From a bacterium 1XD42-76 (GTDB taxonomy: Bacteria; Bacillota; Clostridia; Lachnospirales; Lachnospiraceae), in contig QZDW01000002.1 of NCBI GenBank assembly GCA_009917545.1, forward strand, positions 124,001-188,000: DNA of 64,000 nt. The letters run 5' to 3'. The notes under the pieces are model-generated. The model saw only the letters and a program-made list of their open reading frames with translations, was not told the DNA's origin and did no database searches. Shown piece after piece: positions 24,385 through 32,858 of this stretch (its first letter is position 1; every line of letters starts with the position of its first letter). Made by a program: the position numbers and the translations under genes.

Positions 24385-24834
24385 TTATTTTCCAATGTCC
24401 AACGCTTTCTGCGCCATCAGCTTCATTGCATTCAGAGCCGTAACATTCGCCTCATAGGATCTGGTTGCGGACATACTGTCAACCGTCTCCTTCAACAGAT
24501 CCACATTCGGCAGCGTCACATAGCCATTTTCATCGGCATCCGGATGACCTGGATTATATACCTGCTTCATCTCACGGTCATCCTCGACAATCGCTGCAAC
24601 CCGTACTCCCGCATTTCTGGCCGAAAATCCCTTGCCTACAGAAGCGTTGCGGAGCGCCTCCCTGAAGGAACCAGCGCCATAACTTTCAAAGACGATGTCC
24701 TTTCTGCGGTAAGCCCCGCCGCCCTCGGTCCTCGTTGTATCCATATTTGCAATATTTTCTGCGGCGATATCCATTCTCATGCGCTGAGCGCTCATACCCG
24801 ACGCACTGATGTCAAATGAACTTAAAAAAGCCAT
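24385..24834 (-). CDS. flgC: Flagellar basal-body rod protein FlgC, out of its usual place
   Basis: 149 residues. The N-terminal rod motif (RMRMDIAAENIANMDTTRTE) with the FlgC-type insertion GGGAYRRKDIVFE, the VYNPGHPDADENGYVTLPNV motif, specific for FlgC, and the C-terminal helix ATRSYEANVTALNAMKLMAQ are all present. FlgC builds the proximal rod. In nearly all Firmicutes it lies between flgB and fliE; here that slot is empty and the gene is between cheY and fliY, 13.4 kb further along the same operon. It has its own GGAGGG ribosome binding site. Confidence 0.95.
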   Translation of the reverse strand: MAFLSSFDISASGMSAQRMRMDIAAENIANMDTTRTEGGGAYRRKDIVFESYGAGSFREALRNASVGKGFSARNAGVRVAAIVEDDREMKQVYNPGHPDADENGYVTLPNVDLLKETVDSMSATRSYEANVTALNAMKLMAQKALDIGK

Positions 24835-24856
24835 TTTCTATCCCTCCTGCCACGTA

Positions 24857-25219
24857 TTACTGGCCTAAAATCGTGTTTACGGTCTGAACAATACGCTCTG
24901 CATTGAACGGCTTTACAATAAAGTCCTTTGCTCCGGACTTGATCGCATCGACAACCATACCTTCCTGGCCCATTGCCGTACACATTACAATCTTTGCATT
25001 GGGGTCGCTCTCTCTGATCTTCTTAAGAGCCTGCAGGCCGTCCATATTCGGCATCGTAATATCCATGATTACCATATCCGGCTTCTCCTCAGCATATTTC
25101 TTTACTGCCTCGGCGCCGTCCTGAGCCTCAACAAAATTATCATACCCGCTTTTTGTCAGAGCATTCTTAACCATCATCCTCATAAATGCGGCATCGTCAA
25201 CCAGCATAATCTTTGCCAT
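24857..25219 (-). CDS. cheY: Chemotaxis response regulator CheY
   Basis: 120 residues, a single receiver domain. Acidic pair in KIMLVDDAAFMRMMV, phospho-acceptor Asp in MVIMDITMPNMDG, Thr/Ser in IVMCTAMGQEGMV, and Lys in DFIVKPFNAERIV: all CheY switch residues are present, with no output domain. Phosphorylated by CheA, it binds the C-ring (FliM) and is dephosphorylated by FliY and CheC, both encoded nearby. It lies between fliM and flgC; in many relatives it follows fliY. Confidence 0.96.
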   Translation of the reverse strand: MAKIMLVDDAAFMRMMVKNALTKSGYDNFVEAQDGAEAVKKYAEEKPDMVIMDITMPNMDGLQALKKIRESDPNAKIVMCTAMGQEGMVVDAIKSGAKDFIVKPFNAERIVQTVNTILGQ

Positions 25220-25280
25220 TACGTTTTCCTCTCTTTTCTAAAATAATATTTTTATAGATGTTTATTGTCACGCGGCTGCC

Positions 25281-26354
25281 CTACTGCTCAGAAGGTTCTC
25301 CTTCCAGCACAGGAAACTCAGGCTCCATGATCTCTGACGTTTCGTCATCGAAAAGCCGTTCGTTAATACGGATTGCCACGTTCTTTTTATATACGCCCAT
25401 TTTACCGGTAAACCAGGGCTGCCTTCCGATATACAGCTTGACATCCCGGTCTTTCGGCTTATTCATATCAATTACATCGCCGATCTTAAGATGATAGACA
25501 TCATCCAAATCCAGAACGACCGTACCAAGCTGTCCGGTAATCGGAAGCTGCGTCTCGCGGATATTTTCAAGAATCGTCTCGCGGTTATCCTCAAAGGCAT
25601 AGCCTTTCGCAATATGTTTACGGCTGTCAATCACCTGGAAAATAGATTCCAGAAGCGTTCCCGGAATACAAATTCGGATCCGCTCCACTGCCAGCCCCAT
25701 GATATCTACGTTTAAAAGAATGATTGCGACCGTCTCGTCCAGACCCACATCCTGCATCATGCTCAGATTTTCCTCAATCCTCTGGGCTTTGAATTCGACA
25801 TTTATATAATTGGCAAAACCATCCCGCAGGGCCTGAATCAGGTAAGAAAGGATTCTGCGGTATAACGCAATTTCCACATCAGAATACCGATATCCATCCT
25901 TAACCTTTACTACATCCTCTCCTCCTCCCAACATATGGTCGATCAGGGTAATGACCATACCCGGAGTAACATACATCATAAGAGGAACCAGTTTTCTGTT
26001 ATAGTCCTGTATTATGGCGTCAATCAAAGTAACCATATCATTTTCCTTAAGAGAGTTTACAAACTCATAGTAACGCCGTTCCTGGACCTCCATCACAGTG
26101 ATATCAGTCATGACCCTGAAAACACCGTTTACCTGTGAGGTAATGATCCTCGCGTAGTTTTCGAATACGCTTGTGAGGATTTTCATCTTGTCCTTTGTGA
26201 ATTTCCTTGGGCTGTAAAAATCGTACTTGCTGTATTTAACCTCTTCCGGCTCGGGTTTCGTCTCCATCTGCGTACTTTCTACAGGTTTTGACGCCGGGCT
26301 GTTCATCGACTTTAACAGCTCGTCGATCTGACTTTGGGATAATACGTCTGCCAT
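25281..26354 (-). CDS. fliM: Flagellar motor switch protein FliM
   Basis: 357 residues. The N-terminal CheY-P-binding peptide is present (LSQSQIDELLKSMN), followed by an acidic linker, the CheC-like middle domain (about 60-245, with DHMLGGGEDVVKVKDGYRYS), and the C-terminal SpoA domain (about 250-340, with LPITGQLGTVVLDLDDVYHL and IGRQPWFTGKMG). It links MotA/FliG torque to CheY binding. It follows motB after 27 bases with no fliL in between. Confidence 0.96.
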   Translation of the reverse strand: MADVLSQSQIDELLKSMNSPASKPVESTQMETKPEPEEVKYSKYDFYSPRKFTKDKMKILTSVFENYARIITSQVNGVFRVMTDITVMEVQERRYYEFVNSLKENDMVTLIDAIIQDYNRKLVPLMMYVTPGMVITLIDHMLGGGEDVVKVKDGYRYSDVEIALYRRILSYLIQALRDGFANYINVEFKAQRIEENLSMMQDVGLDETVAIILLNVDIMGLAVERIRICIPGTLLESIFQVIDSRKHIAKGYAFEDNRETILENIRETQLPITGQLGTVVLDLDDVYHLKIGDVIDMNKPKDRDVKLYIGRQPWFTGKMGVYKKNVAIRINERLFDDETSEIMEPEFPVLEGEPSEQ

Positions 26355-26381
26355 CTTTAAAAGCCACCTTTTCCAAAATTG

Positions 26382-27344
26382 TTATGCTGCCGGTGCGCCC
26401 TCCGGAGGCTGTGCCGTCCCATCTGCCGCCGGTTCCGGAGACGGTTCTGCCTCCCCCGCCGAATCAGGCATCATACTGGCTTCGCCTTCCATACTGCCGC
26501 CCTCCACAGGAGTAAAGCCCTCTGTCGGTTCTGCAGCGACTCCATCTGTTACTGTTACGGAGCCTGCCTCTATATTGCTGTAATATTCGTCATAATATTC
26601 GTTCATAGACTTGATATCCGCACCTGCATCCACAATCAAAAATTCGACACGGCGGTTTTTGGCCCTGCCTTCTCTTGTTTCGAAGGTATCTACCGGACGG
26701 AACTGACCGTAGCTGATGCCAACCAGCTTGCTCGGATCCATGATATCCTTTTCCTGGATATAAGCGGCAACCTCCGCTGAACGCATAGAAGACAACAGAC
26801 GGTCTGTCCTGGGATTATTCGGCCGGTTCGGATCTGCCTGAGCCGTATGTCCCATGATCTCAATCTGAGAGATACTGTCAACCTCCGGGGCAATCGCTTC
26901 ACAAAACACATCCAGCACCCGGATTGCATCGCTTGTCAGCGTAGAACTGTCGCCGTTAAAAAACGCCTGGTTCTCAAAGGCAACAAACGTATAGCCCTCA
27001 CCTTTTGACACGGTAACGCCGTCTATACCATTCGCATTCAGGCTTTCCACGATTGCAACGTACAGACGGTCAAGTTCTTCCATATCTTCAATCTCATTCT
27101 CAATTTCCAGATTTCCTGAAACATCGTATTCGCCTTCAGCGATATTTTCATTAATTGCAATTTGTTCCTTATCTGCAGCATTGGGGAAAATACTCTTTAC
27201 AAAAAGCTCCCATTTCTGCTGGTTCAGATCTGACATGGAGTACAGCATGACGAAAAAGCAGAGAAGAAGTGTAACCATGTCGCCATATGTATCCATCCAG
27301 CTTCCGCAATCTTCACCGCCTCCGCCTTTTTTCCTTCTGCCCAT
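26382..27344 (-). CDS. motB: Flagellar stator protein MotB
   Basis: 320 residues. One N-terminal membrane helix carries the proton/sodium-binding Asp (WMDTYGDMVTLLLCFFVMLY). The periplasm-like side has an OmpA-type peptidoglycan-binding domain (about 120-255; IEIMGHTAQADPNRPNNPRT, then KNRRVEFLIV). A long acidic, Pro/Ala/Glu-rich tail follows (about 270-320). The ATG overlaps the motA stop by one base (TGATG). It forms the stator with MotA. Whether it uses protons or sodium is not decided. Confidence 0.95.
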   Translation of the reverse strand: MGRRKKGGGGEDCGSWMDTYGDMVTLLLCFFVMLYSMSDLNQQKWELFVKSIFPNAADKEQIAINENIAEGEYDVSGNLEIENEIEDMEELDRLYVAIVESLNANGIDGVTVSKGEGYTFVAFENQAFFNGDSSTLTSDAIRVLDVFCEAIAPEVDSISQIEIMGHTAQADPNRPNNPRTDRLLSSMRSAEVAAYIQEKDIMDPSKLVGISYGQFRPVDTFETREGRAKNRRVEFLIVDAGADIKSMNEYYDEYYSNIEAGSVTVTDGVAAEPTEGFTPVEGGSMEGEASMMPDSAGEAEPSPEPAADGTAQPPEGAPAA

Positions 27345-28159
27345 CAGCCTTCTCCACCTCCATTACCGCCTTGTTTCTCGGCCTTAAGAAGAAGCTTCTT
27401 CTGCTGCGACTGCTTCATGCAGGCAAGAAGATGCTCACGCAGGAACTTGGGGTTCTCTCCTGCCTGGATTCCCATGATACCTTCAATTACGGTTGCGCAG
27501 TAGAGCTCCTCTTCGCTCTCACGGATTCTCAGCTTTTTCGCAATTGGCTGACAGAAAATATTAGCAAAGGCACTGCCGTAGAAGGTTGTAATCAGAGCGA
27601 CTGACATATCCTGGCCCAAGTTGCTTGCTCCGCCGCCGCCATCCAGATTCATGCCTTTTAACATGTTAATCAGACCAACCAGCGTACCGATCATGCCGAA
27701 TGCCGGTGCATAGGAAGATGCTTTCTCATAGATACCTGCCACTTCATCATGACGCGCAATCATGTCATCCATCTGCTTCTCCAGCATTTCACGCACCTTA
27801 TCAGGGTCATTGGCATCCACGATCATTAAAACACTCTGTTTTAAGAATGGATCTTTGATCTCTTCCGCCTTTTCTTCCAGAGCCAGAAGCCCGCTCTGTC
27901 TCGCAAACATCGCCAGATCCACAAGCTGATCTACAAGACGGGGAATGTTATATTTCTTTCCGCGTGTCAGCACCATCATATGTTTAGGCACATCTGCAAG
28001 GACACGGAAGGGATAGCTGGCAATGATTGCCGCGATCGTTCCACCGACAACGATCGCAATACTCTGCGGGTCAAAAAAGTTTCCGAGCTTCTCTACCGTA
28101 ATTCCCCAGACAATTAGCGCCACGGCCATTATCATGCCAATAAGCGTTGAAACATCCAT
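27344..28159 (-). CDS. motA: Flagellar stator protein MotA
   Basis: 271 residues with four membrane helices (about 2-20, 30-50, 148-170, 180-205) and the large cytosolic loop between the second and third. Signature segments include SIAIVVGGTIAAIIASYPFR, YAPAFGMIGTLVGLINMLKG and the final-helix region ALITTFYGSAFANIFCQPIA. The loop with acidic and basic residues that touches FliG is present. It follows flbD after 33 bases with a strong AGGAGG site. Confidence 0.96.
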   Translation of the reverse strand: MDVSTLIGMIMAVALIVWGITVEKLGNFFDPQSIAIVVGGTIAAIIASYPFRVLADVPKHMMVLTRGKKYNIPRLVDQLVDLAMFARQSGLLALEEKAEEIKDPFLKQSVLMIVDANDPDKVREMLEKQMDDMIARHDEVAGIYEKASSYAPAFGMIGTLVGLINMLKGMNLDGGGGASNLGQDMSVALITTFYGSAFANIFCQPIAKKLRIRESEEELYCATVIEGIMGIQAGENPKFLREHLLACMKQSQQKKLLLKAEKQGGNGGGEG

Positions 28160-28192
28160 TGTTTTTTCCTCCTACATAAATATTTAAAACGC

Positions 28193-28393
28193 TTATTCGC
28201 CTTTGCCGCTAAGGACAATACAGCTATTGATAAACGCCCTAATCTGCTCCTGAATCGTATCAATGGAATCCTTAACCAGGAAATAGTAACCATTCATCAT
28301 CTTAATTTTCGTCTCGGGGATAGACTCCATTGATTCAATCTGCAGCACATTCAAATATAGCACTTCGCCGCTCAGCCGCGTCACCCTGATCAT
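28193..28393 (-). CDS. flbD: FlbD-family flagellar protein
   Basis: 66 residues from the ATG at 28393: MIRVTRLSGEVLYLNVLQIE is the family start, and GGAGG lies seven bases before it. An open frame extends 55 codons further upstream (to 28558) but that part is low-complexity Arg/Glu-rich, has no ribosome binding site, and FlbD proteins of about 60-75 residues begin at this Met. The short protein has a beta-rich core (ETKIKMMNGYYFLVKDSI) and no membrane segment. It is found before motA in many Firmicutes; its role in assembly is not well defined. Confidence 0.88.
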   Translation of the reverse strand: MIRVTRLSGEVLYLNVLQIESMESIPETKIKMMNGYYFLVKDSIDTIQEQIRAFINSCIVLSGKGE

Positions 28394-28736
28394 TTTCTTT
28401 CCTCCGTCATCCGCTTCACTGAATACTCCGCTGCCTGCGGAAATGGAATAGTTTTCCCGTTCTCTTTCTCCGGAAATTCTTTCCCTGCGCGCCTCACGGG
28501 CACGGTCCATGATTTTCTGATTCTCGTTCGTCCGCCGTCTCATAATTCCCCCATGCACCGCTTCACGACCTGAAACCTCTTAAAACCGATTGCCTATGTT
28601 TTTCACAGCAACCGAAGCAGTTCTGGAAACTGCAGCTTTTATCCGGTCTGCAGACCGGACTGCCGGAAGGCAGCCGAAAGACTTGCACATGCATGCGCCA
28701 GTCTCATGGCCGCCGCCCGAAAGTCATTCCTATTGA
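28394..28736. other. Gap between flgE and flbD with an 18-bp palindrome
   Basis: 343 bases without a gene I accept inside the otherwise tightly packed operon. It holds a perfect 18-bp palindrome (TCCGGTCTGCAGACCGGA, 28642-28659) that could act as an RNA hairpin or operator. I see no clear promoter or terminator. The 165-base Arg/Glu-rich open frame next to flbD is treated as untranslated. Confidence 0.45.
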
Positions 28737-29747
28737 TTAACGCTTCATAGACACAAGGTCAGACAGCATTTCATCACTGACCGTAATCATCTTGGAGTTC
28801 GCCTGGAAGCCTCTGTGCGTGGTAATCATGTCAGCAAATTCCTTAGCAAGGTCTACGTTGGAAGCCTCGATGTAGCCGGGCATCAGGGTGGCGACATCGC
28901 CGCCCGCCATATCAGCGCTGACTGCACCGGTGTTATCAGTCTCGCTTGCTTTATAATAACCGCTTCCGGCTTTTGTCAGACCATTCGGGTTCTGGAATGT
29001 AACGATAGCTACTTTTCCTAATGAAACCCCTGGATATGAAGTCTCTTCACCAGTAGTCTCATCTTTAACCGTAACGGTCGCTGTTACCTCTCCCATCTTA
29101 TTAATTTCTACACTGGTTGCCTGAAGGGCCCTTGGGAGAGCATCCCCTCCTGCATCTTCAACATTCTCATATTTTGGCGTTACTTTATCATTACCTGTCT
29201 CTATCGCAACAGGGACACGTAACGGCTGCAAATTTTCAGTCTTAATCGTCCCGTCTTCTTTTGGAACAAATCCATAAACAAAATTGTTATTGGCATCTAC
29301 CAGATAACCATTACTATCAATCAGAAACTGACCCACTCTGGTATAGTCCCAGTCAGCTTTTGATTTAATCGTGTCAACCTTTCCATCAATGGTATCCTCA
29401 CTGTCATCTTTATTGGGAACTGCCTTCTTCGTCGAGCAGGTAAGGAAAAATCCTTCCCCATTAATCGTTGCATTCAGCCCACTAGCCTGAGATGGCGTAC
29501 TGGCTGTCATATCCACGCCGATCGATCCCATTAACGTACCATAACCATACTGAGCCGTGTTGGAACCACCGGCCGAAGAGGTACCGCCTGTAGACGGCGC
29601 TGACGTCTGGTACATTGCCTCCTTAAAGGTATAGGTCTGGGCCTTGAAGCCGAACGTATTTACATTGGCGATATTATGACCGATTGTATCCATCTTGTTC
29701 TGGTGGGCACGAAGCCCTGCCACTGCTGAATCCATTGCTCTTAACAT
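28737..29747 (-). CDS. flgE: Flagellar hook protein FlgE
   Basis: 336 residues, the exported subunit of the hook. N-terminal axial motif MDTIGHNIANVNTFGFKAQT, centre with INGEGFFLTCSTKK, hook D1/D2 region of moderate size, and C-terminal motif SNVDLAKEFADMITTHRGFQ followed by ANSKMITVSDEMLSDLVSMK. The position between the TIGR02530 gene and flbD is the standard hook gene place in Firmicutes, and this decides against calling it FlgG. AAGGAAAG precedes the ATG. Confidence 0.93.
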   Translation of the reverse strand: MLRAMDSAVAGLRAHQNKMDTIGHNIANVNTFGFKAQTYTFKEAMYQTSAPSTGGTSSAGGSNTAQYGYGTLMGSIGVDMTASTPSQASGLNATINGEGFFLTCSTKKAVPNKDDSEDTIDGKVDTIKSKADWDYTRVGQFLIDSNGYLVDANNNFVYGFVPKEDGTIKTENLQPLRVPVAIETGNDKVTPKYENVEDAGGDALPRALQATSVEINKMGEVTATVTVKDETTGEETSYPGVSLGKVAIVTFQNPNGLTKAGSGYYKASETDNTGAVSADMAGGDVATLMPGYIEASNVDLAKEFADMITTHRGFQANSKMITVSDEMLSDLVSMKR

Positions 29748-29832
29748 GTCTTAACTTTCCTTCCTTTTCTTCTGCCGTCCTCTCCGGCTGCTCTTCCGGC
29801 CTCCGGAACGAACATCCTCAAACGAGGTCCTG

Positions 29833-30213
29833 CTACATCAGAACGGCACTGTCAATATTAGTAAATACCCGTTCCCGCATATCGTTCTGTGACATGGTCG
29901 TCACTACCGTATTGTTGGGAACATTCACGATAAAGATTCCCTGAGCGCCGATGATGGCCACATCGCGGGCGCCCTTTTTCCTGGCATCCTCCACGGCCTG
30001 CTCCAGGTTGCTCATAAGCTGGTTGTCAACGGGGATTCCCCGTTCGTTCATTCGTTTTGCAGCATGTTTGGAAAAATTCAGACCTACCTTTGCCTGTTCC
30101 TGAAGAAGTCTTTTAAATTCTGCCTGATTTCCCCCCGTTCCAGGCGCTTCGGTACTCTGACCGGGGATGCCGGAACGTCTGCTATCACAACAGCTCACTC
30201 CATTAATTCCCAT
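29833..30213 (-). CDS. Flagellar operon protein, TIGR02530 family
   Basis: 126 residues. The C-terminal two thirds match the TIGR02530 family found before hook genes in Firmicutes: FSKHAAKRMNERGIPVDNQL, then AVEDARKKGARDVAIIG and GIFIVNVPNNTVVTTMSQND. The start is taken at the second Met (30213, MGINGVSCC) because AAGGA lies seven bases before it but abuts the first Met. It contains a Cys pair near the N-terminus. It lies between flgD and flgE; the family is thought to act in hook assembly but its biochemistry is unknown. Confidence 0.85.
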   Translation of the reverse strand: MGINGVSCCDSRRSGIPGQSTEAPGTGGNQAEFKRLLQEQAKVGLNFSKHAAKRMNERGIPVDNQLMSNLEQAVEDARKKGARDVAIIGAQGIFIVNVPNNTVVTTMSQNDMRERVFTNIDSAVLM

Positions 30214-30250
30214 ACTCATTCCTTCTTTCCAAATGCCACCGTCTCAGATC

Positions 30251-30814
30251 TTAAAGCGTTTTTACATCTTTATCTGTCTTGTCTTCTTCTGAACCTGGTC
30301 CTCCTTCTCCCGGCTCATTATCTTCGATATCTGTACCGGAGGAGTCTTTATATGGATTGGGAACGCGCCCCATGCCGACTAAATGGGAAAGTCCATATTC
30401 TTTGTCGTCACCCTCAAGCTTAATCGTCGGGGATCCGCTCGTAAAGTTTACCCATTCCACCTTGGCATATTTTACATCCACCGGAGTCTCGATGCCAAAG
30501 GAATTTTTCTCCGTCACTGCCATCGTTACTTCCTGGCCAACCAGGCCGGCTGCATATACCTGTGTATTGATTGCCGTAGAATTCGTAGTCGCTTCCGTCA
30601 TGGACGTCATGGCCTGTACCATTGCCATCTGGGTCATCTGAGCCATCAGTTCACTGTTGTCCATTGGATTTGACATATCCTGGTTCTGGAGCTGTGCCGC
30701 CAGAAGCTGGAAATAACCGGTCATCGTCAGGGTATTCCTGTCATTTGCCTCCGGTTTATATACGGCTGTCTGATATGGATTGGTGGTTCCGCTGATTGAC
30801 AAGCTGTCTGCCAT
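30251..30814 (-). CDS. flgD: Hook-cap scaffolding protein FlgD
   Basis: 187 residues from ATG 30814 (MADSLSISGTTNPYQTAVY); a GGGAG/AAGG site precedes it, whereas the earlier in-frame ATG at 30847 lies inside fliK. The N-terminal FlgD motif is present (MTGYFQLLAAQLQNQDMSNP, then MDNSELMAQMTQMAMVQAM). The C-terminal part (about residues 85-185) has a small beta domain and an acidic Gly/Glu/Asp tail. FlgD caps the growing hook. It follows fliK by about 25 bases. Confidence 0.93.
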   Translation of the reverse strand: MADSLSISGTTNPYQTAVYKPEANDRNTLTMTGYFQLLAAQLQNQDMSNPMDNSELMAQMTQMAMVQAMTSMTEATTNSTAINTQVYAAGLVGQEVTMAVTEKNSFGIETPVDVKYAKVEWVNFTSGSPTIKLEGDDKEYGLSHLVGMGRVPNPYKDSSGTDIEDNEPGEGGPGSEEDKTDKDVKTL

Positions 30815-30839
30815 ATTTACCTTTTCTCCCTTTCTGTCT

Positions 30840-32270
30840 TTAGACAAGACCTAAACGCAGCTGATGTACAAAAGACTCAGAAAATGAACCTTTTCCATCC
30901 TGATTCTGACGTCTTTCCTCTTCGGCTTCTCTGTCCTGTCTGCTGTGGTGCTCCTGATTCAATTGTTCCTCGGAACCCTGCTGTGACTCATGTGTGTAGA
31001 TAACCGTCTGCTGGCCTGTCTTTTCCTCCAAAATAGCCGCAATCTCTGATGCTCTCTGATTTAACAGCTCAAGCGTTTTGGGATTTGAGGCCATGATGGA
31101 TACTGCTGCACGACCGCCCTCATAGATCATCTTAATCGTAAGCTTACCGAGTGCTGCAGGTTCCAGCTCTACTGTCAGAGTCTTGCCATTTTCCGGCATC
31201 CTGGAAGCCAACGCTTTCCCCAGATCCTCCGGCAACGTCTGTGGAGTTGTCTTAAGAGGCATCTCCCCGGCTTTATAGCCGATTGTCGGCATCTCACCAT
31301 ACTGACCTGACAGTCGGAAGCCTGAATCGCCATAAATCGAAGTTCGCTCCTCGCCCTCATGATCTGTAAACCCGCGCGTCCTGAGCTTATCCGATTCTGT
31401 CAACTGGCTCTGGTTTCCCTGGCCTCCGGCCCCTGGTCCCGGCTCTTCTTCTCTGCCGTTCCTGGAAACCTTCCGGAACATAAGATCCGACAAAATCTCT
31501 TTCTCATCCGCCTGTTTTTCATCCGATTTCGGTTCCCGTGCCACATCTGCGATTCTGGTTTCCCGAATTTCAGCAACACCTGCTTTCCCCTCTGAGATCA
31601 CAGATTCCTCTGACGGCCGGGCTTTCCCAGAATGATACACATCCGGTGAAGTCTGCCTTTCTGCTTCGGGCTGAATATCCGGCTTTTCTACTCCGATTTG
31701 GGGCTGTACAACCGGTTTTTCTGACATCTCCTGCATTTTCTCAGGCAACGTGGTCTGATACGCAGGTTCAGGGATTTTCCCCTCAAAGAAAGATACTGCC
31801 TGTTCGCCTTCTTTTACAGGCTCTGCCTGTGCCATATCCGGCTGTACTGTTTCCGTCTTTGTCTCCTGAATCACTTCCACCGGCACTGTCTGCTCCGTCA
31901 TCGCCTCAGCCTTAAACACTCCGACAAAAATCTCCTGTTCAGGCTCTGTGACCATAATCGTCATCTGGGCAAACGACTGTTCCAGTCCTGCCTGCTGTGA
32001 TGTAGTATCCTGCTTAACCTCTTCTTCGGAATCAACTACTTCCTCACGCGTAATCTCTGTATCTTTGTCCGTCTTTTCCGAAGTCTTTGCAGATACATTT
32101 CTCACCGGCTCCTTCATACCATCACCGGAGGCTATCTTTAACTGCTCCTTTTTTGATTCCAGAAGCTTATTAAAGTCATCCTTCCCTGAAGAAGTGCTGT
32201 CAGGCACTGCACGCTCCGGCATCACATCTCTGACCGATACAGGGTTCTGCGCTTTTACAACCATTCCCAT
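30840..32270 (-). CDS. fliK: Flagellar hook-length control protein FliK
   Basis: 476 residues from ATG 32270, set by AGGAGGGAG before it; an in-frame ATG 36 bases upstream has no such site. The N-terminal 330 residues are low-complexity, acidic and Gln/Glu/Pro-rich, as expected for the ruler part. The C-terminal FliK domain (about residues 350-430) has the signature LTVELEPAALGKLTIKMIYE, followed by AAVSIMASNPKTLELLNQRA. FliK is exported, measures the hook and triggers the FlhB switch. Confidence 0.9.
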   Translation of the reverse strand: MGMVVKAQNPVSVRDVMPERAVPDSTSSGKDDFNKLLESKKEQLKIASGDGMKEPVRNVSAKTSEKTDKDTEITREEVVDSEEEVKQDTTSQQAGLEQSFAQMTIMVTEPEQEIFVGVFKAEAMTEQTVPVEVIQETKTETVQPDMAQAEPVKEGEQAVSFFEGKIPEPAYQTTLPEKMQEMSEKPVVQPQIGVEKPDIQPEAERQTSPDVYHSGKARPSEESVISEGKAGVAEIRETRIADVAREPKSDEKQADEKEILSDLMFRKVSRNGREEEPGPGAGGQGNQSQLTESDKLRTRGFTDHEGEERTSIYGDSGFRLSGQYGEMPTIGYKAGEMPLKTTPQTLPEDLGKALASRMPENGKTLTVELEPAALGKLTIKMIYEGGRAAVSIMASNPKTLELLNQRASEIAAILEEKTGQQTVIYTHESQQGSEEQLNQEHHSRQDREAEEERRQNQDGKGSFSESFVHQLRLGLV

Positions 32271-32379
32271 CTTGTCTCCCTCCTTTCCTGTAAAGTAATA
32301 CTGCATGATATGCCAAGAATCTGATTTTGCCTGCTCTTTCGCATATCGAATCTATAATCAACAGCCGTAAAAGCTGTGA

Positions 32380-32841
32380 TTAGCTTCCCCTGTTCTGATG
32401 TCTTAGCCGTAAAGCGGCATTCGAAACGAACTCTTCAATAAACATCTCATCTGCCTTCAACACAGTCTTTTGATATTCGCTGTATTTTTTATCTTTCAGT
32501 TTCTCAAATTTGGAGGTGTCCACTTTGGCCGAAATTACCTGTTGTTTCTTTTCGTTTTCCTGCTGTTTTAATTCCTTCAGACGCTCCTTTTCCTCGTCAA
32601 TGATCTCCTCCATACGCCCAATGCACATATCAAACAAACGATAATGCTCGATTGCGGCTCCCGCCGTTTTAGCCTGGTCGAAATCATTCTCAAAGCCCAG
32701 GAGTTCTCTGTTCAGTCCACGAATCTCCTCCTGCTTCCGGTTCACATTCTGAAGAATTGCAGCATGTTCCGTCTTTAAATTATCCAAAATCTGCGTCTTG
32801 TACGTCAGTACCGTCTCCAGCCTGTAATTAAAGCGCTTCAA
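32380..32841 (-). CDS. fliJ: Flagellar export regulator FliJ
   Basis: 153 residues, almost entirely a long coiled coil (KRFNYRLETVLTYKTQILDN at the start, ERLKELKQQENEKKQQ in the middle). FliJ is the stalk-like part of the FliH-FliI-FliJ export ATPase complex. The start is TTG at 32841, with GGAGGG seven bases before it; no ATG is near. It lies 17 bases after fliI. The family is weakly conserved but position and coiled-coil layout are clear. Confidence 0.88.
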   Translation of the reverse strand: MKRFNYRLETVLTYKTQILDNLKTEHAAILQNVNRKQEEIRGLNRELLGFENDFDQAKTAGAAIEHYRLFDMCIGRMEEIIDEEKERLKELKQQENEKKQQVISAKVDTSKFEKLKDKKYSEYQKTVLKADEMFIEEFVSNAALRLRHQNRGS

Positions 32842-32858
32842 TGTTCATCCCTCCGGAC

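Noticed and set aside
28394-28558. 55-codon N-terminal extension of FlbD
   Set aside because: Arg/Glu-rich, no ribosome binding site at its ATG, and the family starts at the later Met with GGAGG in front.
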